A DNA stretch of 41,815 nt from Psychromonas sp. MB-3u-54. GTDB lineage: Bacteria; Pseudomonadota; Gammaproteobacteria; Enterobacterales; Psychromonadaceae. Shown here in pieces: positions 26,329 through 35,082 of the stretch. The notes under the pieces were generated by a model. It ran no database searches. It had not been told where the DNA came from and saw only the letters and a list, made by a program, of their open reading frames with translations. Each line of letters opens with the position of its first letter. The stretch's first letter is position 1. The stretch spans positions 1 to 41,815 of the forward strand of contig NZ_PJBP01000128.1 in NCBI RefSeq assembly GCF_002836415.1, written 5' to 3'. The position numbers were made by a program, and so were the translations under genes.

Positions 26329-27121
26329 CCGTTGAGTTGGTTTTATCAGCAGCGGAAAATTTAGGGTCCTACCCATCTCGCCCGGTGTTATTGTTGATAC
26401 TTAAGCCGTTGTGTTTGGAGGACGTCCATTTAGCCGCGCTGCAAAGAAACCTTCACAAAACTGCTTTTGAGCTTTTCACCTTGTGCCGGCAGCTGCTCAA
26501 CCGCGCCACTTTAGCAAGATTGAATAATGTCTCCAGATTGTCGCGGATTACCTGAATGTCGGCATCCTTGGCTTTAACTTCTATGACTTCAACTAATGCG
26601 TCTGGCTGATTCTCTATTTTACTGTCCAGTCTGCCTGACTCAATGTGATTTTAAAATCTACGCGGAGGTATAAAATTAGTTATAACATAGCTAATTTAAT
26701 AAATGATAAGAATGTGATTCTGATCTCCCCTACCTTCCTAATAAACACTTTCAATACTGTCCTAAACCAGCAGCGCTACGTCATCAATTTTGAATACCGG
26801 CTCTTTATAATCTTTTTTGTATTTATCTCTAACGGTTAGCCAAAAGCTTATTATAAAGGCAGAACACTTGCACCACGCTAGTGCGTTGACGACTTAATTT
26901 GTACTTTTTCCACTATGAGCGTGCGTTTTATTGGTATTTTATTTTTATTTTTTTATTCGTAGTAAACTTTATTCGCATTCTATTTCATCTTCCCCCTTAT
27001 CTTAAATAATCACTTCCAATAGGTTTTTATGTAACTAATAAATTCATTGAGTTATCCGGCATATTATCTGCATTAGGTCTATGTTGCTGTTTAATATGTT
27101 TAATTACTAAGGGTTTAATAA
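26329..27121. other. Gene-poor region with a possible decayed frame
   Basis: 793 bp without a convincing gene. On the reverse strand, roughly 26650 back to 26455, an open stretch of about 60 codons reads like real protein (ALVEVIEVKAKDADIQVIRD) but has no start codon and ends in a stop. It may be a gene relic; the family was not recognised. Two forward frames of 60-70 codons have no ribosome site or motif. The last 40 bp, before 27122, resemble the leader of intact aotJ (ending AAGG-TTTAATAA). Confidence 0.4.
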
Positions 27122-27516
27122 ATGAAAAAAATGACTACCTCTTCTGATCATAGCTGCTGTGACGGCATCATTCATGAGTTTTGCCACGGAAAAAATTCGA
27201 CTGGTGTAGAGCCGGGTTATGCACCATTTGAAATCAAAAAACCAGATGGTTCCATGGCCGTTTGGATGTTGCATTTCAAGATGCAGTCGCTGCAGGTGAT
27301 GGTTTCTTAAAGCGGGCGGTTGGTGAACGTTTTCAATTTAGCGGTCCAGAAGTCAATAATGAAAACTATTTTGGCGTCGGGGCCGGAATCGGTATGCGCA
27401 AAAAGGATAGTGCATTGCAAGGTAAAATCAATCGGGCTATTGATTCAATGCTTGCTGATAGCACTTACTCTGAGAGAGACAGCAAGTACTTCAATGTTGA
27501 TATGTACGATAAATAA
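27122..27516 (+). pseudogene. Decayed aotJ copy (basic amino-acid binding protein)
   Basis: This copy closely matches the intact aotJ at 28364. It has lost about 380 bp in the middle: the sequence jumps from PDGS (start of the ligand domain) to the stretch encoding FQDAVAA near residue 180. Small indels also break the signal-peptide region, so the first part reads in one frame (GVEPGYAPFEIKKPDGS) and the last in another (FQDAVAAGDGFLKRA ... FNVDMYDK). The stop position and the downstream spacer match those of the intact copy. Confidence 0.9.
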
Positions 27517-27555
27517 CTCGCATTAACCGATCGCGACGATCAGGAAAGAGTGACT

Positions 27556-27587
27556 AAATCTATACGTTTTGGTCGCATTTTTGAAAG
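27556..27587 (+). repeat. 32-bp aruC-leader element, copy L1
   Basis: The 32 bases run from AAATCTATACG to CATTTTTGAAAG and are identical to copies at 29200-29231 and 32708-32739. The core GGTCGC-N8-AA resembles the half-site of Pseudomonas ArgR (TGTCGC-N8-AA). It lies 60 bp before a relic aruC start codon. Confidence 0.7.
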
Positions 27588-27647
27588 CCTGAGCAACGCA
27601 AGTCTATTAATCTATCATTAAATGGATACGCGAACGAGGTAAGAGTA

Positions 27648-27912
27648 ATGATAAAAATCACCGATAAAAGATTTTGAACAATCTCTGCTCACCCTCGTTT
27701 TACCCGCGCCATTTATTTCGGTCAATGTCCAGTTTAGCTGTCCTGACGTCAATAATAAGATCTCTGTTGCTGCTGGCTTGGGAATCGGCCGGTGTAAAAA
27801 TAAGGGTGCATTGAAAGATAAAATCGAGCGGGTTATTGATTCAATGCTTGCCGATGGAACTTAATATGCCCTCGCTGAAGAATAATTTAGCGTTGATATT
27901 TACTGAAAGTAA
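27648..27912 (+). pseudogene. Relic chimera: start of aruC fused to 3' end of an aotJ copy
   Basis: The ATG at 27648 and the next 80 bases match the start of aruC (the KDFDQ...SPASFIPV region) with a frameshift. From about 27728 the sequence continues as the C-terminal part of an AotJ-like protein (VQFSCPDVNN; then IERVIDSMLADGT) with in-frame stops. The same fusion occurs at 29292-29477, so it predates the duplication of the block. Confidence 0.85.
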
Positions 27913-27971
27913 TTCGCGTTAATCGGTCACTGCTTCTGCTAAGTCGCGATTTGCAAGATAAGGAAATTGTT

Positions 27972-28125
27972 ATGCTTTATGGCGACACAAACTTAATCAT
28001 TGACGGTGCATTGATGGCCATGAACCTGGCGGTGATGTCCGCCTTATTATTAATGATACTTGGCTTGTGCTGAAATTGTCGGATCGAAACGTTCAGCTGT
28101 TTGATAGTGGCATTGGACTGCACCG
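27972..28125 (+). pseudogene. Truncated aotQ copy
   Basis: The ribosome site AAGGAAATTGTT and start are the same as those of intact aotQ (29537). The frame reads MLYGDTNLIIDGALMAMNLA and then VMSALLLMILGL, followed by a stop after a short deletion. Similarity fades near 28125. The remaining roughly 240 bp to the intact aotJ look like its promoter region. Confidence 0.85.
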
Positions 28126-28363
28126 GAAAATAGGTCAGTTGTTTAATGTTTTCATTGCTGCATCTCTTGCCGGCTAAAAAACGATTAGCCGATATTCAGC
28201 TGAGCGTTTTTTCTACCTATTCAAGTTATGCACTTATTATTTGAATCTAAACAATAAAAAAAAATACTTACGGCAGCGTTTTATGTGATGGATAAATGCG
28301 TTTATTTATTTGGCATTATGTGATCTAGCTGTTCACCATTTTTAATTATCAAGGGGTTAATAA

Positions 28364-29137
28364 ATGAAAAAAAAACTACTTCCGCTAATCATTGCTGCTG
28401 TAACAGCATCATCCATGAGTTTTGCCACTGAAATTGTTCGACTGGGTGTAGAGCCGGGTTATGCGCCATTTGAAATCAAAAAACCAGATGGTTCACTGGC
28501 AGGCTTTGATATCGATTTGGGCAATGAAATTTGTAAACGCATCGAAGCACAGTGCCGTTGGATTGAAAGTGACTTTGATGGACTGATTCCTTCGCTTAAA
28601 GCGAAAAAAATCGATGCTATTTTATCTGCCATGTCGATAACGGACGCCCGGCTAGAAGAGATTGCCTTCTCACACAAACTTTACGGTACGCCGGCGCGCC
28701 TAGTGACCGCAAAAGGTCTTGATTTACAGCCTACTGCCGCTGCACTGGGGGGAAAACGTATTGGGGTTTTCCAAGGCACAACGGCTGAAACTTACGCGAA
28801 AGAGCAATGGGCGGTAAAAGGGGTTGATGTGGTGACCTATCAAAGTCAAGACCTCGTTTATGCGGATTTGATCAATGGCCGTTTGGATGGTGCATTTCAA
28901 GATGCCGTGGCTGCCGATGACGGTTTCTTAAAGCGCTCTATTGGTAAACACTTTCAATTTAGCGGTCCAGAAGTCAATAATAAAACCTATTTTGGTGTCG
29001 GGGCTGGAATCGGCCTGCGTCAAGAAGATAGCGAATTGAAAGCAAAAATCAATCAGGCAATCGATTCAATGCTTGCTGATGGCACTTACTCTGAGATAGC
29101 CAGCAAGTACTTCAATTTTGATATTTACGGTAAATAA
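28364..29137 (+). CDS. aotJ: Arginine/ornithine-binding periplasmic protein (AotJ/ArgT type)
   Basis: 257 aa with a signal peptide ending at SFA/TEI. It is a type-3 solute-binding protein: VRLGVEPGYAPFEIKKPDGS, GFDIDLGNEICKRI, DFDGLIPSLKAKKIDAILSAMSIT and the RIGVFQGTT hinge region are characteristic of the Lys/Arg/Orn/His group. It delivers ligand to the AotQM-AotP transporter downstream. The ribosome site is AAGGGG. Between it and aotQ lies a 400-bp spacer with relic sequence. A decayed copy precedes it. Confidence 0.93.
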   Translation: MKKKLLPLIIAAVTASSMSFATEIVRLGVEPGYAPFEIKKPDGSLAGFDIDLGNEICKRIEAQCRWIESDFDGLIPSLKAKKIDAILSAMSITDARLEEIAFSHKLYGTPARLVTAKGLDLQPTAAALGGKRIGVFQGTTAETYAKEQWAVKGVDVVTYQSQDLVYADLINGRLDGAFQDAVAADDGFLKRSIGKHFQFSGPEVNNKTYFGVGAGIGLRQEDSELKAKINQAIDSMLADGTYSEIASKYFNFDIYGK

Positions 29138-29199
29138 CTCGCATTAACCGATCGTTGCTTAATGCTAAGCAGCGATCGCAGGATAAATAAAGAGTGGCT

Positions 29200-29231
29200 A
29201 AATCTATACGTTTTGGTCGCATTTTTGAAAG
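29200..29231 (+). repeat. 32-bp aruC-leader element, copy L2
   Basis: All 32 bases are identical to L1 and to the copy in front of the intact aruC. It sits 60 bp before the relic start at 29292, the same spacing as in L1 and within one base of the distance before aruC. Confidence 0.7.
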
Positions 29232-29291
29232 CATGAGCAATGCAACTCTATTAATCTATAACTTAATGGATTAACTAACGAGGTAAAAGTA

Positions 29292-29477
29292 ATGATTAAA
29301 AAAACACAGATAAAAGATTTTGAACAATCTCTGCTCTCCCTATTTTCACCCTCGTCATTTATTTCGGTCAATGTCTAGTTTAGCTGTCCTGCCGTCAATA
29401 ATGAACTCTCTTTTGCTGCTGGGACTTACTATGCGATCGCTGAAGAATAATTTAGCGTTGCTATTTACTGAAAGTAA
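29292..29477 (+). pseudogene. Relic chimera, second copy: aruC start fused to aotJ 3' end
   Basis: From the ATG at 29292 a 28-codon frame reads IKDFEQSLLSLFSPSSFISV, aligning with aruC residues 8-27 ([19 protein letters not shown]), then meets a TAG. The following bases match the AotJ C-terminal region (FSCPAVNN) and later the AotJ end (ALAEE-FSVAIY). Compared with 27648-27912 it has lost about 75 bp internally. It forms the spacer between aotJ and aotQ. Confidence 0.85.
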
Positions 29478-29536
29478 TTCATGTTAATCCGTCACTGCTT
29501 CTGCTAAGTCGCGATTTGCAAGATAAGGAAATTGTT

Positions 29537-30223
29537 ATGCTTTATGGCTACACAAACTTAATCATTGATGGTGCCTTGATGACCATGAGTCTGGCGGTGA
29601 TGTCTGCCTTGTTATCAATGATACTTGGGCTGCTTGGGGCTTGCGCAAAAATTTTTGGCTCGAAACTTTCATCAACAGTGGCTTCGCTGTACTCAACTAT
29701 TATTCGTGGCATTCCCGATTTAGTGCTGATGTTATTAATTTTCTACGGATTGCAAATAGCCTTAAATCAGTTAACCGAGTTCTTTTCTTGGCAGCAGATA
29801 AATATTAATCCATTTGTCACTGGTGTATTAACCATCGGTTTTATTTACGGTGCTTACCTGACTGAAACTTTCCGCGGTGCATTTCTGGCCGTTCTTAAAG
29901 GACAAATTGAAGCGGCTACCGCATATGGCTTTACACCATGGAAAGTGTTTCGTTTTGTGCTCTTCCCGCAGATGATGCGCCACGCCTTACCTGGTCTGGA
30001 AAATAACTGGCTGGTGATCCTTAAATCCACGGCGCTTGTGTCAATTATCGGGTTAGCCGATGTGGTCAAAGCGACCCAGATGGCGGGTAAAGGCACTTAC
30101 GAGTTTTTCTTTTTCACTATTATTGCGGCGCTGATTTATCTGCTTTTTACAACCTTTTCCAATGTCGTATTTTATTGGCTGGACAAGCAGTTTCAGTCTG
30201 ACCGTAAGGATACTCGTGTATGA
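29537..30223 (+). CDS. aotQ: Arginine/ornithine ABC transporter permease AotQ
   Basis: 228 aa from the ATG at 29537, which has AAGGAA 7 bases upstream; an in-frame TTG at 29516 is less likely. It has five membrane helices and the polar amino-acid permease signature (RGIPDLVLMLLIFYG; GAYLTETFRGAFLAVLKGQIEAA), with the EAA loop that docks to the ATPase (EAATAYGFTPWKVFRFVLFPQ). It is coupled to aotM by a 4-bp ATGA overlap. Confidence 0.92.
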   Translation: MLYGYTNLIIDGALMTMSLAVMSALLSMILGLLGACAKIFGSKLSSTVASLYSTIIRGIPDLVLMLLIFYGLQIALNQLTEFFSWQQININPFVTGVLTIGFIYGAYLTETFRGAFLAVLKGQIEAATAYGFTPWKVFRFVLFPQMMRHALPGLENNWLVILKSTALVSIIGLADVVKATQMAGKGTYEFFFFTIIAALIYLLFTTFSNVVFYWLDKQFQSDRKDTRV

Positions 30224-30918
30224 TTGATATTATGCAACAATATGGTGAAGCATATTTATGGACGGATGGTTTTCATTATACCGGCGTTTCAGTCACTTTA
30301 ATGCTGCTCGTCACCTCTGTAGTTATCGGTTTTGTGCTCTCAATTCCACTCGCGATTGCGCGTACATCCGGGCGTAGGAGCTATGTTTACCCTGTATGGG
30401 TATTCTCCTTCCTGTTTCGCGGCACCCCTTTGTATGTACAACTACTGGTGTTTTACTCCGGCGTTTACACCTTGGAATTTGTGCACTCTTCTGATTTTCT
30501 TAACTGGTTTTTCCGCAGCGGTTATTACTGTATGTTACTGGCTTTAGTGCTCAATACCTGCGCTTATACCACTGAGATATTTGCCGGGGCGATACGCGAA
30601 ACAGATAAGGGCGAGATTGAAGCGGCCAGGGCTTACGGTTTTTCTAATTGGAAACTTTACAGCAAGGTCATTCTTCCCTCCGCACTGCGACGGGCGATAC
30701 CTTCTTATAGCAACGAAGTGATCCTGGTGCTGCATGCAACCTCATTAGCCTTTACAGCAACGGTTCCGGATATATTAAAAATAGCCAGAGATGTAAACTC
30801 GGCAACCTATCAATCGTTTTTTGCATTTGGCATCGCCGCCATTCTGTATTTAATCATCTCATTTTTTCTTGTCGCTATTTTCAGGCGCGCCGAGCAAAAA
30901 TGGTTAAAACATTTATAG
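30220..30918 (+). CDS. aotM: Arginine/ornithine ABC transporter permease AotM
   Basis: 232 aa, the second permease of the heteromeric pair. It has five membrane helices, [18 protein letters not shown], and the EAA loop [20 protein letters not shown]. It overlaps aotQ by 4 bp and is followed by aotP after 28 bp. Confidence 0.92.
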   Translation: MIDIMQQYGEAYLWTDGFHYTGVSVTLMLLVTSVVIGFVLSIPLAIARTSGRRSYVYPVWVFSFLFRGTPLYVQLLVFYSGVYTLEFVHSSDFLNWFFRSGYYCMLLALVLNTCAYTTEIFAGAIRETDKGEIEAARAYGFSNWKLYSKVILPSALRRAIPSYSNEVILVLHATSLAFTATVPDILKIARDVNSATYQSFFAFGIAAILYLIISFFLVAIFRRAEQKWLKHL

Positions 30919-30946
30919 CCTTTATCAAGTTAAACAGGAGATGTGC

Positions 30947-31729
30947 ATGGAACAAACAAAACTAGCCGTTACCGGACTGCATAAGCGTTACGGAAATAAT
31001 GAAGTGATCAAAGGCATCTCTTTGAACGCAAAAGCAGGGGATGTTATCAGTATTATAGGGTCCTCCGGCTCGGGTAAAAGTACTTTTTTACGCTGTTTAA
31101 ATTTTCTTGAAAAACCGTCGGAAGGTAATATTTATGTCGGTGGAAAGTCTATCGAAATGGTGCGTGATGGCGACGGCCAACTCAGAGTTTTTGACATTAA
31201 ACAGCTCCAGTTGATGAGAACCAAACTGACCATGGTGTTTCAGCATTTCAATCTCTGGAGCCACATGACGGTGCTGGAGAACGTGATGATCGCCCCGATT
31301 GAAGTATTGGGCTTGGATAAGCAACAGGCAAAACAGCAAGCGATGGATTATCTGAGCAAAGTGGGTATTGATGAAAAAGCGCAGCAACGTTACCCGTCAC
31401 AGCTTTCTGGCGGACAACAGCAGCGCGTATCGATAGCCCGTGCACTTGCAATGGAGCCCGAAGTACTGCTGTTCGATGAACCTACTTCCGCACTGGATCC
31501 GGAATTGGTCGGCGAAGTACTGAAGATCATGCAGCAGCTCGCTGAAGAGGGTAAAACCATGATAGTAGTGACGCATGAGATGGACTTTGCGCGAAATGTC
31601 TCCAACCATGTGGTATTTTTGCATCAGGGGAAAATAGAGGAACAGGGGGATCCTGAAGAAGTGTTTAATCACCCAAAAAGTGAACGCCTACAACAGTTTT
31701 TATCTGCTTCATTGAGTAGTTTAGCGTGA
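30947..31729 (+). CDS. aotP: Arginine/ornithine ABC transporter ATP-binding protein AotP
   Basis: 260 aa from the ATG at 30947; the ATG two codons earlier abuts the CAGGAG ribosome site and is too close. Walker [15 protein letters not shown]-loop [10 protein letters not shown], signature [15 protein letters not shown] and Walker [15 protein letters not shown] are intact. It powers the AotJQM importer in the inner membrane. The next gene, argR, starts 4 bp after the stop. The Pseudomonas aotO gene, which sits between aotM and aotP, is absent here. Confidence 0.94.
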   Translation: MEQTKLAVTGLHKRYGNNEVIKGISLNAKAGDVISIIGSSGSGKSTFLRCLNFLEKPSEGNIYVGGKSIEMVRDGDGQLRVFDIKQLQLMRTKLTMVFQHFNLWSHMTVLENVMIAPIEVLGLDKQQAKQQAMDYLSKVGIDEKAQQRYPSQLSGGQQQRVSIARALAMEPEVLLFDEPTSALDPELVGEVLKIMQQLAEEGKTMIVVTHEMDFARNVSNHVVFLHQGKIEEQGDPEEVFNHPKSERLQQFLSASLSSLA

Positions 31730-31733
31730 AATA

Positions 31734-32705
31734 ATGACTAATTTCCCTCTCCCTATTATCCGTATTGCCGTGTTAGCGCCGCAGGGGTGTTCGCTGCTCA
31801 GTTATGGCGCAATCGCCGAGCCGTTTTTGCTGGCCAACCAATTATTAGAGCAGCACAAGTATCATTTAACCTTGATTGCCTGCGCGGAGCCCTGCGTTGC
31901 GCCGCCTGCTGGGGTAGTTCTGCTTGATGAAGCGCAACTCGCTAATCTACAAGATTATGATTTACTGATTGTTATTGCGGAAAAGCCCCCTTTGCAGCCG
32001 CTTTCAACTGCAATAAAAAAAGCGCTACAGCGCTATTATCAGCAACAAGCAGGGCAACTGCTGGCGGTAAAAGCGGGGGTATGGTGGCTGCTCGAAAGTG
32101 GCATTGGGCTACACCAGAAAATAGTCGTACATTGGTCATTAATGGATGATTTTAAAGACTGTTATCCTGATGTTATGCTTAGTCATGATCTCTACCAAAC
32201 TGACCTGCGTCTAAGCAGTTGTGCCGGGCAGTTAGCTATTGTAGATTATCTCCTCGGCTACTTAGACAGGCAAGAAGGCGCTGGCTTGGCCAATCAAATC
32301 AGCGATCATCTGTGTATGGATCGTGTGCGCGGCGGCAGTGAACGGCAACGTCTGCCAAGCCAGTCTCTGGGAGATCTGCAGCCGAGGCTGACAATGGCGA
32401 TTGACTTAATGGAAAATAATATTGAAGAGCCGCTCACTACTGAGCAAATAGCGGAGCTTGTGTTTATTTCCCGGCGTCATCTTGAACGATTGTTTAGGCG
32501 TTATCTTAATACTATGCCTGCCCGCCATTACCTGCAAATGCGCCTTAAACGCGCGCACCATTTATTGCAGACAAGCAATAAATCGATTGTGCAGATAGGC
32601 TTGATTTGCGGTTTCTCAAGCGGCCCGCATTTTTCTTCAACTTACAAGTCATTTTATCAAACCACACCAAGGCAGGAACGTGCCAAATACCTCGGTGTCA
32701 AATGA
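31734..32705 (+). CDS. argR: AraC-family arginine regulator (Pseudomonas ArgR type)
   Basis: 323 aa: an N-terminal DJ-1/PfpI-like (GATase1) domain (residues 8-195) and a C-terminal AraC DNA-binding domain with two HTHs (TTEQIAELVFISRRHLERLF; IVQIGLICGFSSGPHFSSTYKSF). This GlxA-type architecture and its place at the end of the aot operon match Pseudomonas ArgR, which activates aot and aru genes in response to arginine. It is unrelated to the E. coli ArgR repressor. The 32-bp element L3 starts 2 bp after its stop. Confidence 0.88.
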   Translation: MTNFPLPIIRIAVLAPQGCSLLSYGAIAEPFLLANQLLEQHKYHLTLIACAEPCVAPPAGVVLLDEAQLANLQDYDLLIVIAEKPPLQPLSTAIKKALQRYYQQQAGQLLAVKAGVWWLLESGIGLHQKIVVHWSLMDDFKDCYPDVMLSHDLYQTDLRLSSCAGQLAIVDYLLGYLDRQEGAGLANQISDHLCMDRVRGGSERQRLPSQSLGDLQPRLTMAIDLMENNIEEPLTTEQIAELVFISRRHLERLFRRYLNTMPARHYLQMRLKRAHHLLQTSNKSIVQIGLICGFSSGPHFSSTYKSFYQTTPRQERAKYLGVK

Positions 32706-32707
32706 AA

Positions 32708-32739
32708 AAATCTATACGTTTTGGTCGCATTTTTGAAAG
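32708..32739 (+). promoter_or_regulatory. 32-bp leader element of aruC, functional-position copy L3
   Basis: This copy lies in the 93-bp gap between argR and aruC, 59 bp before the aruC start. It contains GGTCGC, eight bases, then AA, five of six bases matching the Pseudomonas ArgR half-site TGTCGC-N8-AA. A second half-site was not found at the usual 21-bp step, so ArgR binding is only a suggestion. Copies L1 and L2 are fully identical. Confidence 0.5.
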
Positions 32740-32798
32740 CCTGAAAAACCCAAGTCTACTATTCTATTAATTAATGATCTAACCCAAGAGGCAGCATA

Positions 32799-34013
32799 AT
32801 GACTCAACTAGCAACTCGAAAAGATTTTGATCAATATATGATCCCCACCTATTCTCCCGCGTCATTTATTCCGGTAAAGGGGATCGGCTCGCGGGTTGTG
32901 GATCAGCAAGGCAAGGAATATATAGATTTTGCTGGTGGCATTGCGGTGAATGCGCTTGGCCATGCCAATGCCAAACTCAAACAGGCACTTAACCAGCAGG
33001 CCGAATCGCTTTGGCACATAGGCAATGGTTACAGCAATGAACCGGTATTGAACTTGGCTAAACAATTAGTTGAAAGCACCTTTGCCGATAAAGTATTTTT
33101 TTGTAACTCAGGCGCAGAAGCCAATGAGGCAGCGCTGAAACTCGCCAGAAAATATGGAAATGATCATCACGGCGCGGCTAAAAATGAAATCGTCGCATTT
33201 AATAATGGCTTTCATGGCCGCACCCTGTTTACCGTAAGCGCAGGTGGACAGCCTAAATATTCGCAGGACTTTGCCCCTTTACCAGCGGGAATTCACCATG
33301 TTGCTTTTAACGATCTTGAGACGGCTAAAGCGACTATCGGAGCCAATACTTGCGCGGTGATCGTTGAGCCTATCCAAGGTGAAGGAGGTGTTATCCCGGC
33401 AGATCCTAACTTTTTACAGGGCTTGCGCGCACTCTGTGACGAACATGATGCGCTGCTGATTTTTGATGAAGTGCAGACTGGAGTAGGGCGTACCGGTCAT
33501 CTTTATGCTTATATGGACTATGGCGTACAGCCGGATCTGCTTTCTACGGCAAAAGCGCTGGGCGGCGGTTTCCCTATTGCTGCGATGTTAACAACGGACA
33601 AGTTTGCCGGCGCATTATCGGTCGGGTCACACGGCACTACTTACGGGGGAAATCCACTCGCTGCGGCCGTGGCTAGCGCAGTTTTACAGGAGATTAATCA
33701 GCCGGATTTTTTACAGGGAGTTAAAGACCGTCGGCAACAGTATTTATCACAACTTAATGAGATAAATAAAAAACGCCAGGTATTTAAAGAGATCCGCGGG
33801 TTGGGATTACTGATTGGCTGCGAGTTAAATGATGCCCACCGTGGACAGGCAAAATTAATCAGCACGTTGGCCGCAGAGCAGGGAGTGCTCATGCTTATTG
33901 CCGGTCCGGATGTTATTCGCTTTGCGCCCGCGTTAAATATTCCCGAGCAGGATATTGATACTGGATTATCGCGTTTCGCCGCGGCCCTCGATCTCTATTT
34001 GAATAAAGAGTAA
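32799..34013 (+). CDS. aruC: Succinylornithine/acetylornithine transaminase AruC (AstC)
   Basis: 404 aa, a class-III PLP aminotransferase. It transfers the amino group of N2-succinylornithine (and often acetylornithine) to 2-oxoglutarate in the arginine succinyltransferase pathway. [42 protein letters not shown] and the PLP lysine in [12 protein letters not shown] (Lys252) are intact. Its leader carries the L3 element. The gene is followed after 6 bp by aruF. Confidence 0.93.
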   Translation: MTQLATRKDFDQYMIPTYSPASFIPVKGIGSRVVDQQGKEYIDFAGGIAVNALGHANAKLKQALNQQAESLWHIGNGYSNEPVLNLAKQLVESTFADKVFFCNSGAEANEAALKLARKYGNDHHGAAKNEIVAFNNGFHGRTLFTVSAGGQPKYSQDFAPLPAGIHHVAFNDLETAKATIGANTCAVIVEPIQGEGGVIPADPNFLQGLRALCDEHDALLIFDEVQTGVGRTGHLYAYMDYGVQPDLLSTAKALGGGFPIAAMLTTDKFAGALSVGSHGTTYGGNPLAAAVASAVLQEINQPDFLQGVKDRRQQYLSQLNEINKKRQVFKEIRGLGLLIGCELNDAHRGQAKLISTLAAEQGVLMLIAGPDVIRFAPALNIPEQDIDTGLSRFAAALDLYLNKE

Positions 34014-34019
34014 TTAATA

Positions 34020-35033
34020 ATGATTGTATTGCGTCCAGCACAATTGAGTGATATCAGTAAGCTCGAACGTTTAGCTTATGCAAGCGGCCCGATGGTTTCT
34101 ACGCTTCCTGCAAAACGATCGCATTTACTGGCTAAAGTCGAGCGTTCAATACATTCCTTTGAGCAGGAAGTGTTGACGCCCGGAGAAGAGTCCTATCTGT
34201 TCGTATTAGAAGAGATGCTAACCGGGCAATTAGTGGGAACGGGGGTTGTCAATGCATTAGCGGGAAACAGAGAGCCTTTTTATTCTTTTCGAAACGATAT
34301 CAAGATCCATTCGTCACGCGAACTCAAGATCCATAGCCGTATTCATGCGCTGACCCTCAATCATGATCTCAGTGACCATTCGCAGCTTTGCTCTTTTTAT
34401 ATTTCGCCGGCCCTTGCCGATACGCGCTACCCGTCACTGGTAACGCTTGGCCGTTTACTCTTTATGAGCGTTTTTCCGATGCGCTTTGCTAATGAGTGGA
34501 TGGCGGTATTGCCGGGCATCTCAGATAAAGATGGACGGGCTCCCTTTTGGGAACATGTGGGACGTAAATTTTTCGGCATAGATTATAACCAGGTGGAGTA
34601 TTACAACACCACACGTGATAAAACCTTTGTTGCTGAAATGATGCCCTATCACCCACTTTACGTGACCTTAATTAACGAAGAGGCACAAGCGGTAATGGGG
34701 CTGGTACACAACGAGGCACAATTGCAGTGCGATCTGCTCAGTGAGCAGGGATTTGAGCCGGATAAATATGTCGAAATCTTTGACGCCGGCCCTATTCTTA
34801 GCGCACCGCGTAATGCGATATCTCTTTGCCAGCAGATCAAATCTGTCACCCTTACTATCAATACAACGGATGCAGCCACACAAACTTATCTGCTTGGCAT
34901 GGCAGATAACAACGATTTTAAAGCCTGCATAGTGCAAGGCGTGTTACAGGGTGAACGGCTTATGCTGTCACAGGAAAATATAGAGCAGCTTAATTTATGC
35001 CAGAAGCCGCGTCTTTTCTGTGTTGCTCTGTAA
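34020..35033 (+). CDS. aruF: Arginine/ornithine N2-succinyltransferase, AruF-type subunit
   Basis: 337 aa. It belongs to the AstA family (VLRPAQLSDISKLERLA; PFYSFRNDIKIHSSRELKIHSRIH; SLVTLGRLLFM; PFWEHVGRKFF; FVAEMMPYHPLYV). AruF and AruG form a hetero-oligomer that succinylates arginine, the first step of the pathway, using succinyl-CoA. By order and sequence this is the alpha (AruF) subunit. The ribosome site is weak, and translation is probably coupled to aruC. Confidence 0.9.
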   Translation: MIVLRPAQLSDISKLERLAYASGPMVSTLPAKRSHLLAKVERSIHSFEQEVLTPGEESYLFVLEEMLTGQLVGTGVVNALAGNREPFYSFRNDIKIHSSRELKIHSRIHALTLNHDLSDHSQLCSFYISPALADTRYPSLVTLGRLLFMSVFPMRFANEWMAVLPGISDKDGRAPFWEHVGRKFFGIDYNQVEYYNTTRDKTFVAEMMPYHPLYVTLINEEAQAVMGLVHNEAQLQCDLLSEQGFEPDKYVEIFDAGPILSAPRNAISLCQQIKSVTLTINTTDAATQTYLLGMADNNDFKACIVQGVLQGERLMLSQENIEQLNLCQKPRLFCVAL

Positions 35034-35082
35034 AAGGTTGCCTGTAAACCGCTGTACCAAAATAGAGTTAAGGAATATAACT

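Noticed and set aside
26337-26839. Forward frames of 72 and 64 codons after gnd
   Set aside because: Low-complexity or random composition, no ribosome site; the only protein-like reading in the region is on the reverse strand and is not complete.
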